Assembly (NCBI GenBank): GCA_008360955.1
Contig: LUCM01000100.1
Coordinates: 140,435 to 204,434 of the forward strand
Direction: 5' to 3'
DNA length: 64,000 bases
From: Fasciolopsis buskii
Lineage: Eukaryota; Platyhelminthes; Trematoda; Plagiorchiida; Fasciolidae
Shown here: piece by piece, positions 34,946 through 47,718 of the stretch
Layout: each line of letters opens with the position of its first letter
Position numbering within the stretch: the first letter of the stretch is position 1
Notes under the pieces: generated by a model
Database searches by the model: none
Seen by the model: only the letters and a program-made list of their open reading frames with translations
Told to the model about the DNA's origin: nothing
Translations under genes and position numbers: made by a program

Positions 34946-36685
34946 TCCGTGGGATTGATCAGACAAGGCGTATAATCCGAGGTCGCGAATGCTTTGGACT
35001 TCAGAGATTTCTCACAAACCACGAGTTAAAGGTCTTTTGATGACACTTTTGGACACCCCGTGGACCCCCTTGTAGCGCTTGGGTGCTAACTTATTATTCT
35101 GCTTCATTTAATATCCGAAAGCTAAAGCATCGTTATGTACAAAGCCGAGAATTACTGTTCTCTTGAAAATATCCAGCACCCTGTTTCCAAAGCCGATTAC
35201 TTGGCATCTCATTCCCGACCTAAGGGTGTTTTTAAATACCGCGAATGACTGCAATCGGGCTTATGCACGTCTGATGGTGTTACATTTCAGGAACTAGATT
35301 CCCGGACAAACGCCCTAATTTTTCCTTCCACTAGCTTCTTTCCACGTTTCTGAGCTCTGTTCCTTAAAGAAAAGGACTGATCCATTTGATTCACTGTGAC
35401 CAGCGGGCTTAGGCTCTCTCTTCGCCACATGTGTACAGGAAGTAAGAAATGTTCCTCGAGTTTAACCAGTTCCATACAGTAGGCAACTATCTCTTTACTC
35501 TTCAGGTACACATGGGCCTTGCGTCGGTGTGCCTAATAGTAATGCCGCTATTTTATTGTGAGTAATGCAAGTTGAAAAATCTAGGACATTGTTTCCACGA
35601 ACTTTCAGTGTAGTAAGAGAAGCCTGGATATCGAACTTAAATCCTGTGTCAGTCCATCTACACGGTTGATAGGTCCTCTTGAGATTACCACAAAGAAAAT
35701 AAGTTGTAAAATACTGGCATCCAAACTTATAACTGCCGTTCTTCACTTCCACCTATCCAGCATACACGAATGAAGTGCTGGATAAACTACACCAGTTACT
35801 AACCGCATTGAAGACTTAGGAGACAAACGTCAACTTTACAGACTTCAACGAAGACTGGGTTACTGGCTGTATGCTCTAATGTCACGTGAACTACAGTGGT
35901 TAATTTTAACGGAGAAATGTTGTCGCGCAATGCAATTCTAAGCTGCGTTGTTATCCGTTTTTCCATTAGGGACAGGCTAATTTATAACTGGAGATTTCAG
36001 CGTGACATGACTCGATTCCAATACAGGTGTTCGCGTAATTAATGATATTTTACCAAGAATAGGAGTGATTGGTTCTCGTGCTTATTGCAGAAGGAAACAA
36101 GTCACTTTCCCCGCATCTTGCTCTGGTGTTTTTACTGTTCGTTTCCAAACCGTGCTCATGCGAGATCCGTGTTCCCACTAGATGAGCATTCCCGATCCGA
36201 TTTGGAGTATAATTAACACGTTTGCCTTCGTTCTTTTGGGCCTCCTGCTGTTGTTTGTCCGACTGGCCTGAATGAGGATGTGAACTGTAACTCTCGATCT
36301 GGAGAAGCCTCCTGCCTATCTCGATTCTGGCCATTCTGAGTTTTTTTACAAGACAGCCTTTGTCTGTTGCGGCGAGATTTGATATTACTTCTTCAGACAG
36401 CCCCTTGCGATTTGCTTATGCAACGGGGTTGGCTGACTTTTCCATTCGTTTTGTTCGCATCGTCCTCCGCAATATGACCACATGACTGTACTCTCACTCT
36501 GTGCCTTTATTCCCTACAACTGAAAGACACTGGGTACTTTGAATAGCCATCGTCTTTTTCCCACTCTGTCATTTCACATCTTCATCACTTCAATTGGGCT
36601 TCGGTTGTTCATATGTCAGTAAGAGCTGTTGAGAGCTCATACACACCGGATGGTGTTTTGTATGACAGTTTTATTTTTATCTATA
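34946..36685. other. Non-coding stretch
   Basis: No gene recognised. Minus-strand frames at 35495-35752 and 36050-36334 are open but carry no family signature and no clear splice pair. Confidence 0.5.
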
Positions 36686-36850
36686 GCTTTTATTATTTTC
36701 TTCCTTTATTGACGAAATTGCAGCCCACAACATTTTTCAAGAAAGGGGCCGTGGCCAACCAAAGGCTGGCCAGTGAGAATTTGGCCGGCGGTGGGAAGAT
36801 CCGAACCCGCGAACTTCACGTTCGAAATCAACGACCCTCTTTTGTTGATC
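36686..36850 (-). mobile_element. tRNA-derived SINE, decayed head
   Basis: Read on the minus strand it has a B box region GGGTTCGGATC (36798-36809), the CCACCGCCGGCC block, a GCCAGCCTTTGG variant of the middle, CCCCTTTCTTGAAAAATG, and a tail with AATAAAGGAAGAAAATAATAAAAG. The A box is no longer recognisable. Confidence 0.7.
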
Positions 36851-38404
36851 GCCTCTTGTCAGGTGGAATAGTAACGCCTGTCTTTTACCAACATATGATT
36901 GACTACTGAATTAAAATGCAGGTGACCTACCTAGGTGAATATTGTAAACTTTTTAATATAACAAACCTCAATAAAAAGTATTTCTCCAAATTACCCTGTG
37001 ATTTTTGGTACATCAGACAGTCGTCGACAAAATAAATCTATCTCCAAATTCTAATTTGTAGATAAAACCGTCGATTCCGCAATTGAAATGGAGAAAATAT
37101 TTTTGTTCTCACTAATTCTGTCAAGATACTTTCATAAATATTTAACAAACACTGTTTTCCTATCTAGAGGTTTTCTATTACTCTCGCGTGGCGAACAGTC
37201 GACACAAATCCGATGTTTGCTTTGACCAGCCGCCAGTTGACCAGCCACCCAGCCCATACTCCATACCTAGGCGTGCGTTTGAATTGTAAGTATCAGTTGT
37301 TTCATAAGTTGATTCTCAGCGCCATCCTTGTTCTGACCTAAAAACTCTCAGCTTTTACAATTTGGTGAGAGATTAGTTGGCCCAAAAAAGCTTTCGTTCA
37401 GTTTATGCGGCAGCAACAAGAGCACATTAAGCGAAAACACCAGGCCTTGTCAGAACAATAACAGAAACCGGTGAAACTATTTCAGCTGATGGCTGACAAA
37501 ATCGTGGCAACTTCGGCGAGTGGGTCCAAGACGATAGTAAAATCAGAACCTGAATTAATAAAATCAATGGCCCCGTAATTCAGGAATTCTTTTATGATGC
37601 AGATAGCTGTACGACCTTTACAGTATGAAAGTCCCTTTCGTGTGGCTGGTGCCAGGCTACGAAAGCTCGTCTGCATATGTAAGAAATTAGGCCCTCCAGC
37701 ACACGTAGTATTACACCTAAATTCTGTTAAAGCATCTACGAGATCCTAATCACAGGGAGACCCCTACATCTCTCAGTGTAAGTTTCGCAACATGGAAGCT
37801 GATGTTAATTATAATAGTGGAACGCTATGTTGCCCACGCTTTCGGTTAGCTGATGTTTACTTCAGGACTGTCTTCACAAAATGACAGTGATATAAGGACT
37901 CGCTTGCTCACTCTTACACTCAGGTTCATTGCAAGATCTCATCAGTGAGTGTCTATGACTGACCTTAAGAAACACACACACACAGAAATGGTTCATATGC
38001 TTGGAAATAAGTCAGACGTTTGGATTGTGGACAAACGCTGAAATCGGACTTCCACCTTGTAAGAGTCCATTCGCGTGGGCCCTAAAGAAATCATCTGCAG
38101 CTTGTTTGTTTTCTAAAACTGGCACTTCGTGTGTTCTTGTCAATTCTGGCGTCACGCGTGTGAACGGTGTGGTCAAATAGGGTGCAAAGAATGATTTTGC
38201 TTGGACTTAAGCAAGCAGTCAGATCGATGCTGAACACACTCATTCATATATATATATAAGTTAATCAAGAAATTACAGCTCGCAGTGGTATCGATCAACC
38301 GAGATTCAGACGACTCATTAATCGGAAGGGTGATATATTTCCCGCATTGATTCGCTTTCTTATCAAATTTGGTGGATACGCGTTTGATTGCCTACAAGAA
38401 TCTG

Positions 38405-38427
38405 AATATATATATATATATATATAG
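38405..38427. repeat. (AT)n microsatellite
   Basis: About 11 TA units; a shorter one (about 8 units) lies at 38264-38279. Confidence 0.9.
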
Positions 38428-38892
38428 TATGGATTGTATTGCTGAGCCACTTACACCGTTGTCATTACCACGCATGATTCGTGAAAGTCGAGTGTGATGT
38501 GAAGCCGGCGTTGACCGTAACCTAGCGTTCACCGCGTTTTTACAACTTTGCCGTGCTGAGAATAAACCCTTTTTGTCATGAAATAACTGCGCCATAAGGA
38601 TTGTGATGGCGAGAAAAATGCTGTCGTGAGTGTGAGAGGCAAAGGGTGGCAGTTATCCTCATTTTCGGACATCCGGCACTGACCGGTCTTGACATACTTG
38701 GTATAACGGTAACGAACATTACCTATATTAACTCGCCATTGTTTGCTTGCAGGCTCACGCACGGTCGGTCACGTGAAACATCGGTTCGTGCGCTTAGCGC
38801 GTTCACTCATTGGCCGTGAGTTATTTTCGTATCATTGGCATGTTGATCAAATGGGCAGTAGATTGTGCACCAACAAATATTCCGTTAATCGC

Positions 38893-38920
38893 TCGTGTGT
38901 GTGTGTGTGTGTGTGTGTGC
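38893..38920 (+). repeat. (GT)n microsatellite
   Basis: About 13 GT units, followed by imperfect repeats. Confidence 0.95.
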
Positions 38921-39119
38921 ATATGTGTGTAAAGTGGAATGCAGTATTTTAGTCGGCTTGAGCCGGAACAATGCTTCTGTCACAAACGCTAATACAACAG
39001 TTTCGTTCTCGTTTGAGAGGTTTTTTAATTGGCATGCTGCGGTATTCAGTATCCAGTTTACCCCAAATTACTTGACTTAACTAATGCCTCTTGTACTACA
39101 TTGTGCTCTTTTTATGTTT

Positions 39120-39138
39120 CTGTGTGTGTGTGTGTGTT
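39120..39138 (+). repeat. (TG)n microsatellite
   Basis: About nine TG units. Confidence 0.9.
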
Positions 39139-39423
39139 ATCACAAGTTTGTCTCTGGGCGAAACAGAAATTGCAGTTCTCTTCAAGCACATAGAGGAAAG
39201 ATTCACAAACATTTTTCACTCATCGCACAATACAAGATAAACCCTCACCGCACTCCAATATTTTCCCCATTTCCCTGCTTGCCGATAGCTTTGCATACTT
39301 GCCAGTTCCGACTGCGGACGTTGAATGTAGCCTTGGAGAACATGCGCTCGAGGGAAATCAGTAACAAAATCCCAGCATTCTCGTGTACGAAACTAATTTT
39401 TAATAACAAGAAAACAGTACTCT

Positions 39424-39448
39424 GTGCGTGCGTGCGTGCGTGCGTGCT
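39424..39448 (+). repeat. (TGCG)n microsatellite
   Basis: Five to six units of the same TGCG motif as at 28419-28469. Confidence 0.9.
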
Positions 39449-41189
39449 CGCGCACAGATATGTTGGTGGGTAAGCGTTATCTTCATTCGGGAGTCGAGCT
39501 GGTGATGGTGATTGATACGTTCGCAGACTCCGCGCGCTGCTTGCATACAAGTAGAAGGAAATAGCCATACAGTAAATCGTTTTTGCACATTTCAGTGTTG
39601 ACTAGGGTACTGAGGCCTGGTGATGAATCGTTTTGATGCGCGATCTATAATTTTGCAACCGAAATCGAATAACTGGAGCTATAAATTTACGTCTGTTTGT
39701 ATCTGTTTCTGTCTGTACGTGCATGCCTGTGCTCGCTAAATAACTAACCTCCAGCTTGGCATTCAGGGGGAAATAAACAGTCGAGTTTGTCCGGGAAAAT
39801 CGACGATATTTTGACCAGGTTTATGACGAAATCATTTAGCCTTGTGATCAATGAATGGAACGATTTTCGCATAAAGAATTAGTGGGTACTGAGTGTAAAT
39901 TTTTGGCTCTTGGATTTACCAGTTAACAAATTTCTACTTAATATGTAAACGTTTCACGTGGCACTAAACCATGTTGGTCCAGTAATTGGTTTCATCTATT
40001 CATTTTTGAAGATGAGGTTTTTGATAGGGACCAAAGTAGACTCAGTGGTTTTTGATAGATTTTTTTGATAGCACACTACGTCAAGTCACTGTAACCTTCC
40101 TTGCAAAAAACCCTGGCACTTTTCTATGCGCGTTGATACTGCACGAGACAATTTTAAAATCAAACTGAATCTTCTATCGAAATCGTACAAGTAATCAGGC
40201 TCTGTAAGTTACTCGGCATATCTTCGCTTTTTACAAAGAAGTGGGCCGTCACATATGAGACTAACTCTCGACGAATAATCGTCTTCGGCCATGGAAAGGA
40301 CAGAAAAACATACAGACGTGTTATTTTTTCCAATGTCGAAGTGGTAAGATCCGGCACGGGTGGTCTGAAGACATCCTTCCGAATCACTTTCGTTCATCCT
40401 GGATTGGAGCCTCAGTCGGGAGATGATGAATGTGCGACATTTGCGATTTCTAGCATTCCAGAAAGAAAAACAATAGTGTTCTTGACTTTCAAGTGAGCTT
40501 AAATTGACATTGCAAAGTGACGATTCCCTGCGAGATGACCGCAATGCGTGCACGTTATTCACTGAGACGAGATGATGCAGTCACCAACGAAAAATTGTTA
40601 TTTTTCAAATGGTTAACGAATTTTTAGCTTGTGCTCGTGTATATTTGTCCGAGGGCGAGATTCTAGATCCAGGAGTTTCACAATTGGGTGCTATTTTAGA
40701 GGTGGCCGAAAAATCAACTTGAGAATTGTATCGAAAAACAACTTTTAAATGTGGTATGAACCTGGCAGCAGTGGATAACCAGAAAGTCAGTGTACATTGG
40801 CTCATGTCGGTGCTACACTGTCTAATTTGTTTAGGCTGGAAATTTTTTTCTCAGTGCTCGAGAAGCACAACCTCAGTGAAACCAGATTGCTAACACTTAT
40901 GATTGGGGAAAAGATCCGGAGCCCGGGGGGCGAAGTGATCTCGGACGCCTTCTCCGCAGACGCATGCTCTCCATTGCATCTTGATTGACTGAAGCTTGTG
41001 ATGATCCCCAGTCCGGTGCGTTTGGGTGCTTGGTTGTCGATCGCGACGCGGTCTTCCATAAACTGTGCTGATCAGGAGGAAAATGTCGTGATCTATGGTA
41101 ATCACGGGCTCGACTCGTCCTAGCGCCGGAAGTATCGGATGTTTGTTGCTTGGATAATGTTTTAGATAGCTCGTCTCCGCTCCAGTTCA

Positions 41190-41367
41190 AGCCCACCCAA
41201 CCTACTCAAAGGAGAGAACGATCAGTCTCTGGTCCGTCAACAGGACAGTTTTATTTGCTGTACTCGAATGGTTTATATGGTTCCCTACTTATAAGCCCAT
41301 GAGCCAACGGCCCCCACCCGACGGGCTCATTCTTAATCCCTTGGTTTTCACATGTAATGCCGCCACA
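41190..41367 (-). mobile_element. Possible solo LTR or 5' LTR
   Basis: On the minus strand the sequence begins TGTGGCGGCATTACATG, has a TATA-like CTTATAAG (41288-41295) and an AATAAA signal (41250-41255) in the order expected of U3-R, and is followed by about 300 bp with an open Arg/Ser-rich frame (to 40897) that could be a leader or gag start. The right boundary and target-site duplication were not found. It could equally be an unrelated promoter-like sequence. Confidence 0.4.
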
Positions 41368-42130
41368 CTTCCCTCTCAGGGTGTAATAAAGCTACACCAC
41401 TTGCAATCAGTCCGTGGACTGGGATGCTTGTCCTCGGGTCTGCAGTCGGTACAACGCTAACCCTGTGTGTTGTTTATCTGAAGTCAGAGGAGCTCGGCGG
41501 TCAGTCCAATTCTTCGGGGGATACTCGTGCTTCACTTGTGTATGATTCAGTCATCGAAACGAAGTGGTCTTACGCTTTTGGCACCCGTTTGTAACCTCCT
41601 CTTACAATGAATATAAGAAGTAAAACACCAAAATAATTTTTTGCACACATGCATACGTACTTACGCGCATACATACACACGTGTATGTACACAACATACA
41701 CATGCTCACATAAAGACGTACATACATACATGCATACATATGTACGTACACGGATGCATACCTAATCATTTACGTACACATTTATCAACTCACTAATCCA
41801 TGTACTCCGTCGTCCAATCAATTTCGTATGCGCCAGGTGGATCGCTCGTTTATTTGTTCATTTATTTGGTCGTCTAATTGCACTTTGAATTGGTTTATTA
41901 ATTATTTAGTTACTTACGTAAGTGCGTGTGAACAGGCATAGTTACAAATTGTAAGTCAGTGTGAAATTGAGATTAATATCAGTGGACTATGATAACAAGG
42001 GTAAAACGCTGCCAAAGCGTATGAACACCGTAAGCCGGATTTTGTGTAGCGAACAAATACCCTGAAATTCAATTGTGTTGCACACCGCAGTGCTGTCACA
42101 TCGGGTGGTTGTTTCACTCATTTTTTGGAT
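41368..42130. other. Non-coding stretch with a degenerate (ACAT)n tract
   Basis: 41,647-41,760 is a run of imperfect ACAT/ACGT tetranucleotides. The rest shows nothing recognised. Confidence 0.6.
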
Positions 42131-42308
42131 CTTTCATCTTTTACTTCCTTTATTAATGAAACAACAATGCACATCAACTTCCAGGAAGGGCGCCGCGGCC
42201 AGCAGAGGGCTGCCAGGTGGGGAAGTTGACCGGCGGTGGGAGGATTCGAACCCACGACCTTCATGTGCAAACGCCATGACCTTATCCGTTTGGCCACCGC
42301 CGGCCGAC
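42131..42308 (-). mobile_element. tRNA-derived SINE, best-preserved head
   Basis: The minus strand gives a near-complete tRNA-like head: CCGGCGG acceptor-like arm, A box TGGCCAAACGG (42286-42296), B box GGGTTCGAATCC (42242-42253), and a matching CCGCCGG arm. A scanning tool might call it a tRNA pseudogene. The body follows: TCAACTTCCCCACC, GGCAGCCCTCTGC, GGCGCCCTTCC, GGAAGTTGATGTGC, then TTCATTAATAAAGGAAGTAAAAG. The words TCAACTTCC and GGAAGTTGA form an inverted pair that would fold the body into a hairpin. Confidence 0.88.
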
Positions 42309-45300
42309 TTTGAAACAACCATTCTACTCCGGAAAAACAATCAAAATCGCATAAGTATCTCCGATAGCCAGCCAAGGACTGAACAAAATGATGTGGAAAA
42401 GGTAGTGAGACTGAACGATACCGCAAGTTCTCCCTCTTAAACTAACTCATAGCGCATGCAGCGTGTTTATATTGGTGTTTGAATTAGACCATGTTGTATG
42501 TTAGACAAATTAACTCAAACTCCACCCACTGTCTTATTTATGGGTTCCGTGGAGCCTAAATCACACCAAAACGACGTAGCTACAGTTCTCGCAAAAGTAT
42601 CAAACTACGGACCTACACGAGGTCGGGAGCAGAACAGTTTGCCTACGTACATTTCCATGGCTATTTCAATAGACTGTCGAGGGCTGGATGCTTAATTATG
42701 TTTGCGTCTAGTGCGGCTTAATTCTGAGATGCGCTGGACGAATTTCACATATGGTTGGTCACCCAAGCTTCTAGCGTGTCCGTCTATCGTCATCATCGTC
42801 CGGCTGGGGCGATCGATATTTGTACCATCGTAGTTGTAATTTACCCAACTGGTTCGGATATTTGTATAAGCAGTCGGGTACAGCCTATGCGTCCCGTTAG
42901 CTTGGGAGTAGGGTTGACTTTTCGTGGTTGACTGACTCACGTGGACTGACCACAGACATGAATATAGTCTGTCTGGGTGGCGATTTTCATTCACTCTGGT
43001 TTTTCCGAGCTTTGAAGATGAACATGATGTCTTAGTGGCCTGGACGACCTCAGCCGCATACACACAGAGGCGCCCAATCTTGTCTGAAATGGTTGCGTGA
43101 TGTGAAGAGAGACTGGCGATGGAAGTCTGTGGAGTGGATCACGCACATGTGCACACATACATACATACACACGCCTTTTCGTGGACGAATGGAATAGTTG
43201 AAAACCCGATCGTAGGCAAAAGTAATGGATTAAACGCAAACGAAGTGGGTAGATTGTATCGCATTGGACCCAGGACCTGTCACACATCCACACGCACGCT
43301 TAAGCAAAGCATACTGGATGACATAAAAAGACGTAAGGATGCCTGATCTCGAGCCCATTAATCACTTGTATGTAGTCCTCGTTTTATGACGAGAGCCGAA
43401 AGGAGTAGACAAGGGACCGACTGTCGATGGCTGTTACGTCCAATCCCAAGTGGAGTCAGTGAAATTGACGGCTTGCAGCGGAAGTGGTGCATACTAAAAC
43501 TAAAGTCCGGACTAGTTTGCGATCGTTTAAACTCACTGTAAACAAGTAGAAGTTTCTAAGCTTAATTATTTGTTGCTTATCTTAATAGGCCGGTCCCGCT
43601 TGCTTCCGGCATCCTAGTTGAGACCAACAGACAAACCCATAGCAATTGACTTTGTATTGTACAAGTAGAAATATGAGGTGTGGACCGCCTGGTAGGCAGC
43701 TTGATTTCTGTTCTTACTGTGATTGTTCATGTCTAAAGGACACGTGCCAGACACCGCCTCACGACTCAGCAAAATTTTTGCACAACTGGGGCAAGCAGAC
43801 AATCTGTGTCTGACGGCACAATAGGACATCGGCTTGTTTTTGCCCCCCTTGGTAAGCGCGGCCAAGCGAGATATCCGGCGGATGCTCTAAATTGGTTAGA
43901 TTGGGCATTCATCGAACGGTTAAATCATCTGTCGAAGCGGATTGTCATTGATTCAGTCTCACTTACCAAGTTAAATTGTGAAATTGGGGAATGTAAGTGA
44001 TCTGTAGATATTCACATGTCGCTTATTGTGTTAACGTTGCACTGGCTTGTGAGAACTGTCAAGAGGTGTGGGATACCAAATGCTCATTGGTTGGATGAAT
44101 TTTTGTCTTGGTTTACCTGTGACTGCGCCGAATGCTGTTCTCGCAACATCCAATTTGAAACTGATGAACTGTAAGCTCACTGGAGTCTATGTCTAACTGA
44201 TTTGCTGTTATTCTGAACTGTCACTCCCGATCAGTAAAAAGCAGGAAAAAAAATTTTTCTGAGCACTAGAAAGGCTGAGTTGGCTCGCATGAGTGCGGCA
44301 GAAAGGACATCAAAATGCAGTCTGTTTAGTGTACATCAATGACCAAACGAAACGATCCTAAACAATTTGTGCGTTCCTGTAGGTCCGTGGATAGTACCTG
44401 ATGCTCTGTACTTGTCTTCTTTGAACGATCAACTATGACTGTCATCACATGATTGGTGACTTTTTATACTGGGTTTGACTTGTCTGCACCACTGTTACTC
44501 AAATGCTGTTTTTTTCAAGGCGCGATCATAGTTGTTATGCTGCTGATATAGTTGCTTCGTGTGTTCTGTGTTCGACACGGTATGCGCAGGCCATTGGTTG
44601 AACTAGTCAACAGTAAGCACTTGAGAGCGACGTGATGCATGAATGGGGTTCACACGTAGTCGCGAAATTAGGGGGGGGGGGATTTCACACGTGCGACAGC
44701 CCCCTACTGAAGAATGTGAGTGTTGGCTACTAATGACGGATATTACTCATATTACTTCAGCAACAAGCGGATCAGTTATGGCAGTTGAGCAGCCAAGTAA
44801 GCAGACATTTTTCCAAATTGAGTCAACCACGTCTGGAATAGAAGGAAATTCTCAAGTCAGGTTCAAAAGGATGTAGGAAGATCAAGTGCTGTTCGTTATC
44901 CCAACATGTTGGGCATGGTTTACCCAGTTTTATGTGTAAACAATGCAAATCTCCAGTGCGTTTTTACATCGAGCATGCATTATTGTGAAACTGGAGTGGG
45001 AAGGAGACTTGATCCGGGTTTTCATAGGATAGACGTGATAACAAATTCCGGGTGATGGGAAATCGCTATAAACCAAGAAAGTGGGATGCTATCGAGCTGG
45101 TGATTCCTAATGCTGTTCAACCAACACATGTTCACCGTACCAACAAACTTAGTTGGGAATTCAACCATCTGCAGTTTTTTCCTCAACTTGTACAGGATCC
45201 GCGATTTCGGTATTTTTATATTAATCGAATGACCATAAGGTGAAAATAGCTACTTTGGAGCACCATCAGACTATGATTTTCCTCTGCTCCTCTGAACAGC

Positions 45301-45542
45301 CGTTGTGTAGTGTTTCTCTGACTAATACTGTTCCTATTATATTACAAACATGTTTTCACACCACTGAAACTGGTGGATTATTGAAAAGCTTACCATTGCC
45401 ATTCCCACATGACGCACAGTTCTTGCATGAAGTCAGCACGGTGACATGGTACAGATGTGTGATTCTGTATGATTGGTGCAACTGTAAGTGCATTTGAGAA
45501 TCGATTACGGGTTTTTCCGTTTTTTGATTGGCCGGTCGATAC
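42309..45542. other. Non-coding stretch
   Basis: No gene recognised. A short (CATA)n run lies at 43,148-43,172 and a 10-base poly-G at about 44,671-44,681. Confidence 0.5.
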
Positions 45543-45612
45543 TGACTGGGACGGTGAGTGCGCAAAAGCTGTAATGTTCATCTGTTCATCTGTTTGGCCA
45601 CCGCTGTGCTTA
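45543..45612 (-). mobile_element. SINE head fragment
   Basis: The minus strand shows GCGGTGGCCAAACAGATG, that is an A-box region TGGCCAAACAG (45590-45600), and then a decayed head. Two translated words (SGGQTDEQMN... and TAFAH) match the same frame of the 42.2 kb SINE. The body and tail are absent. Confidence 0.5.
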
Positions 45613-47601
45613 GTGATTTCCAACTGATGGATTCATTCTCACAGTTTAGTCCAAGGTCTGTTCACCTTCTGTAATCCAGACATTTAGTCGTTTTTTTTGT
45701 TTGAGCAGACTCCATTCCTTTCCCCGGCATGATTTGTTTTAGTCTGGATTGCCAGTTACCATTCGCTGTACGGGTTACTTGTAAAATATCCCGCTGCAAA
45801 TGTTTCTGGCATTCCGCCAGAAATTTATGTAATCTTGGTGCTTATACTTGTTCCTCCAAACCATTTTATAACCAGACAGAGTTCTATTAATTCAAACTAA
45901 AGTTTCAAAGTTCATTAGAAAACCTTGTATTTGAGCCGATGGAAGAAAAACACGAAGCTCTTCAGTCCTTTGTCATGCTGTCTCACGTGATTAGATTGTC
46001 CCACCATTGCGTTTGAGAACACCGAAACGGCTTCTTCGTGCACATGTCACGGACGTCTAGATTGGGTCTTTCCCGGTTCTCGTGGTTACGTATTCAACTG
46101 TCAGCTCATCTATCCCGTTGTTTATATGTAGCCATTGACGGCCATCCCTTAGGTTCATTGATCAGGTGTCGTAGTGATCTCCAAAGTGATGTGTAGCAAA
46201 CCTGAAAGGCCGGGGTAAGAAGGTAGCATGAGCCAAAGCTCACGAAACGTATCAATCAGAAGTAAACAGACATTCCGGACATTACGGTTGGAACCGGGCT
46301 ACATGTCATCCATGACATGACCTTAATTTCACAGAACTATAACGCTATTCAGACTACACGGAACTTGTATAAATATAGCATCTGGTTTGAGAGTTTCGGT
46401 CGATAACATAAGATGACTGAATCCTTGTGTTCATGTCCATGAAGCAGACTCTTGGACGTCGCGCAGTGGTATGAAGTCAACCAACATCACTTGGAATCAT
46501 TGCTGGGTTGCTGTGATTGACCTGCAAAGTGAAACCTATCTTGTCCTACGTCAAATGTCCCTAGGTGGTGGTATTAGTAGTAGCTAGTCTCGGCATTACT
46601 AAATCACTCCATTGATCTACTCTTCTGTGTGCACGAGTTATCATTCTTTTCATTCTCTTGCTTTCTACTCATCATAGCACCCAAGCGAAGGATGTTTGTA
46701 AAATTACGCACCGAACTTCTATCGAGTTCACAGCTTTCAGTTTTAATGCGGAACACGCAAAATTTGTCACTTTGAATTTTTAGAATTTACTCACTTCCTC
46801 TCTCGCGCGGACATGGCACTCAAAAAATACCAGCACTTCAAATTCCCTGGAAGTCGACAAGAATATGGTCTCCAATACTAAATTCAATCCCGATTTTATG
46901 ATCAGTGACTAGGCTACATTGTCTTTCGAATTTGTGTGGTGGAGGTCAGCATTCACGATGTGATCATCCCCACGGCAAACAAGCTGTTAGTGCGTAGAAG
47001 GTCGCAACCACAAGGAATGGAAAGGGTAGTCGACACCGGAGCACGAACGAATCAGAAGCAGACCTCTAAAGGAGCAGCGGCGACCATGTCAAAAGCATTG
47101 TCCAACAGACAAAGGCCACTTAAAAAACAACTAGGGGCATCAGAACTAGACTCAGACAGGATAACTCCTCCGGCTGAGAGCTATGATTAGAGTGGCCAGT
47201 CAGGGCAACCGAGCCAAAACAGCTAAAGGGAGGCTCATAAGAACGAATACAACGGCGTTCGGCTCATGATCAAATCAGCCCGGGAATGCTGCGCTAGTAT
47301 GAACATCGATCTTACGTGAACAATATACTCGATCGAGCCAAGTCTGGGAACTGGGACTTGTTTTGCCGCGCAATAAACGTGCGAACCACCCACTAGCCTC
47401 CTTCTAACATTAGTACATTGGCATTTCTGGGCAGATAAAACTAGGAAGTATGCCAGAGTCTCCAAGCGCAGTGTCTGTAGTGTACGACCTTAGGAATATT
47501 TGACTAATTCATAAGTAAGCGCATTGGGGACTCCTTTAGAAGTTAAATTCCAAATATACGTTAATATTTTGACTTCGGTGTGCCTTTTAAATGCGGTTCA
47601 G
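45613..47601. other. Non-coding stretch
   Basis: No domain recognised. A Gln/Arg/Ser-rich frame at 46936-47190 (+) is open but of unknown nature. Confidence 0.45.
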
Positions 47602-47718
47602 GATTCTAACTTGGAACTGGTTCACTTATTAATTGAAGAGAAATGGGATCTGCAAAGAGCGTCCATGTGCTCAATTAACGGGAATGGCAGAAGAAGTACA
47701 CTATCTGCGGATATTCAA
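47602..47718 (+). CDS. Possible internal exon (ankyrin-like?)
   Basis: A 39-codon stretch, open in one frame, runs from a GGTTCAG acceptor-like site to a CAAGTGAGC donor-like site, in phase 0 at both ends. The protein starts DSNLELVHLLIEEKWDLQ, which resembles the second helix of an ankyrin repeat (NLELVxLLIExG). The pyrimidine tract before the acceptor is weak and no neighbouring exon was identified, so chance is the main alternative. Confidence 0.2.

Larger units (their letters stand above)
36851..41189. other. Non-coding, microsatellite-rich stretch
   Basis: Holds several simple repeats listed separately. A minus-strand frame at 40897-41196 has an Arg/Ser-rich protein that may be the start of an LTR element's gag (see the LTR entry). 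Nothing else is recognised. Confidence 0.5.

Noticed and set aside
36050..36334. Minus-strand frame rich in Gln and Arg
   Set aside because: Open and hydrophilic but with no recognised domain, start context or splice evidence.
36613..36909. Plus-strand open frame of 98 codons
   Set aside because: It crosses a SINE on the opposite strand and has no protein signature.
42232..42306. A genuine tRNA gene
   Set aside because: The cloverleaf is imperfect and the sequence continues into the SINE body seen at other loci, so it is a SINE head.
42075..42440. Overlapping open frames on both strands
   Set aside because: They are fortuitous translations of the SINE at 42131-42308; the same words appear in other SINE copies.
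46215..46265. TGAGC-CAAA-GCTCA hairpin followed by CGAAACG, hammerhead-like
   Set aside because: The box before the stem does not fit CTGANGA and no relative was found in the window; kept out of the features.
47020..47040. VDTGA word suggesting a retroelement aspartic protease
   Set aside because: No flanking hydrophobic strands or other protease motifs; the surrounding frame is Gln/Arg/Ser-rich and unlike a protease.
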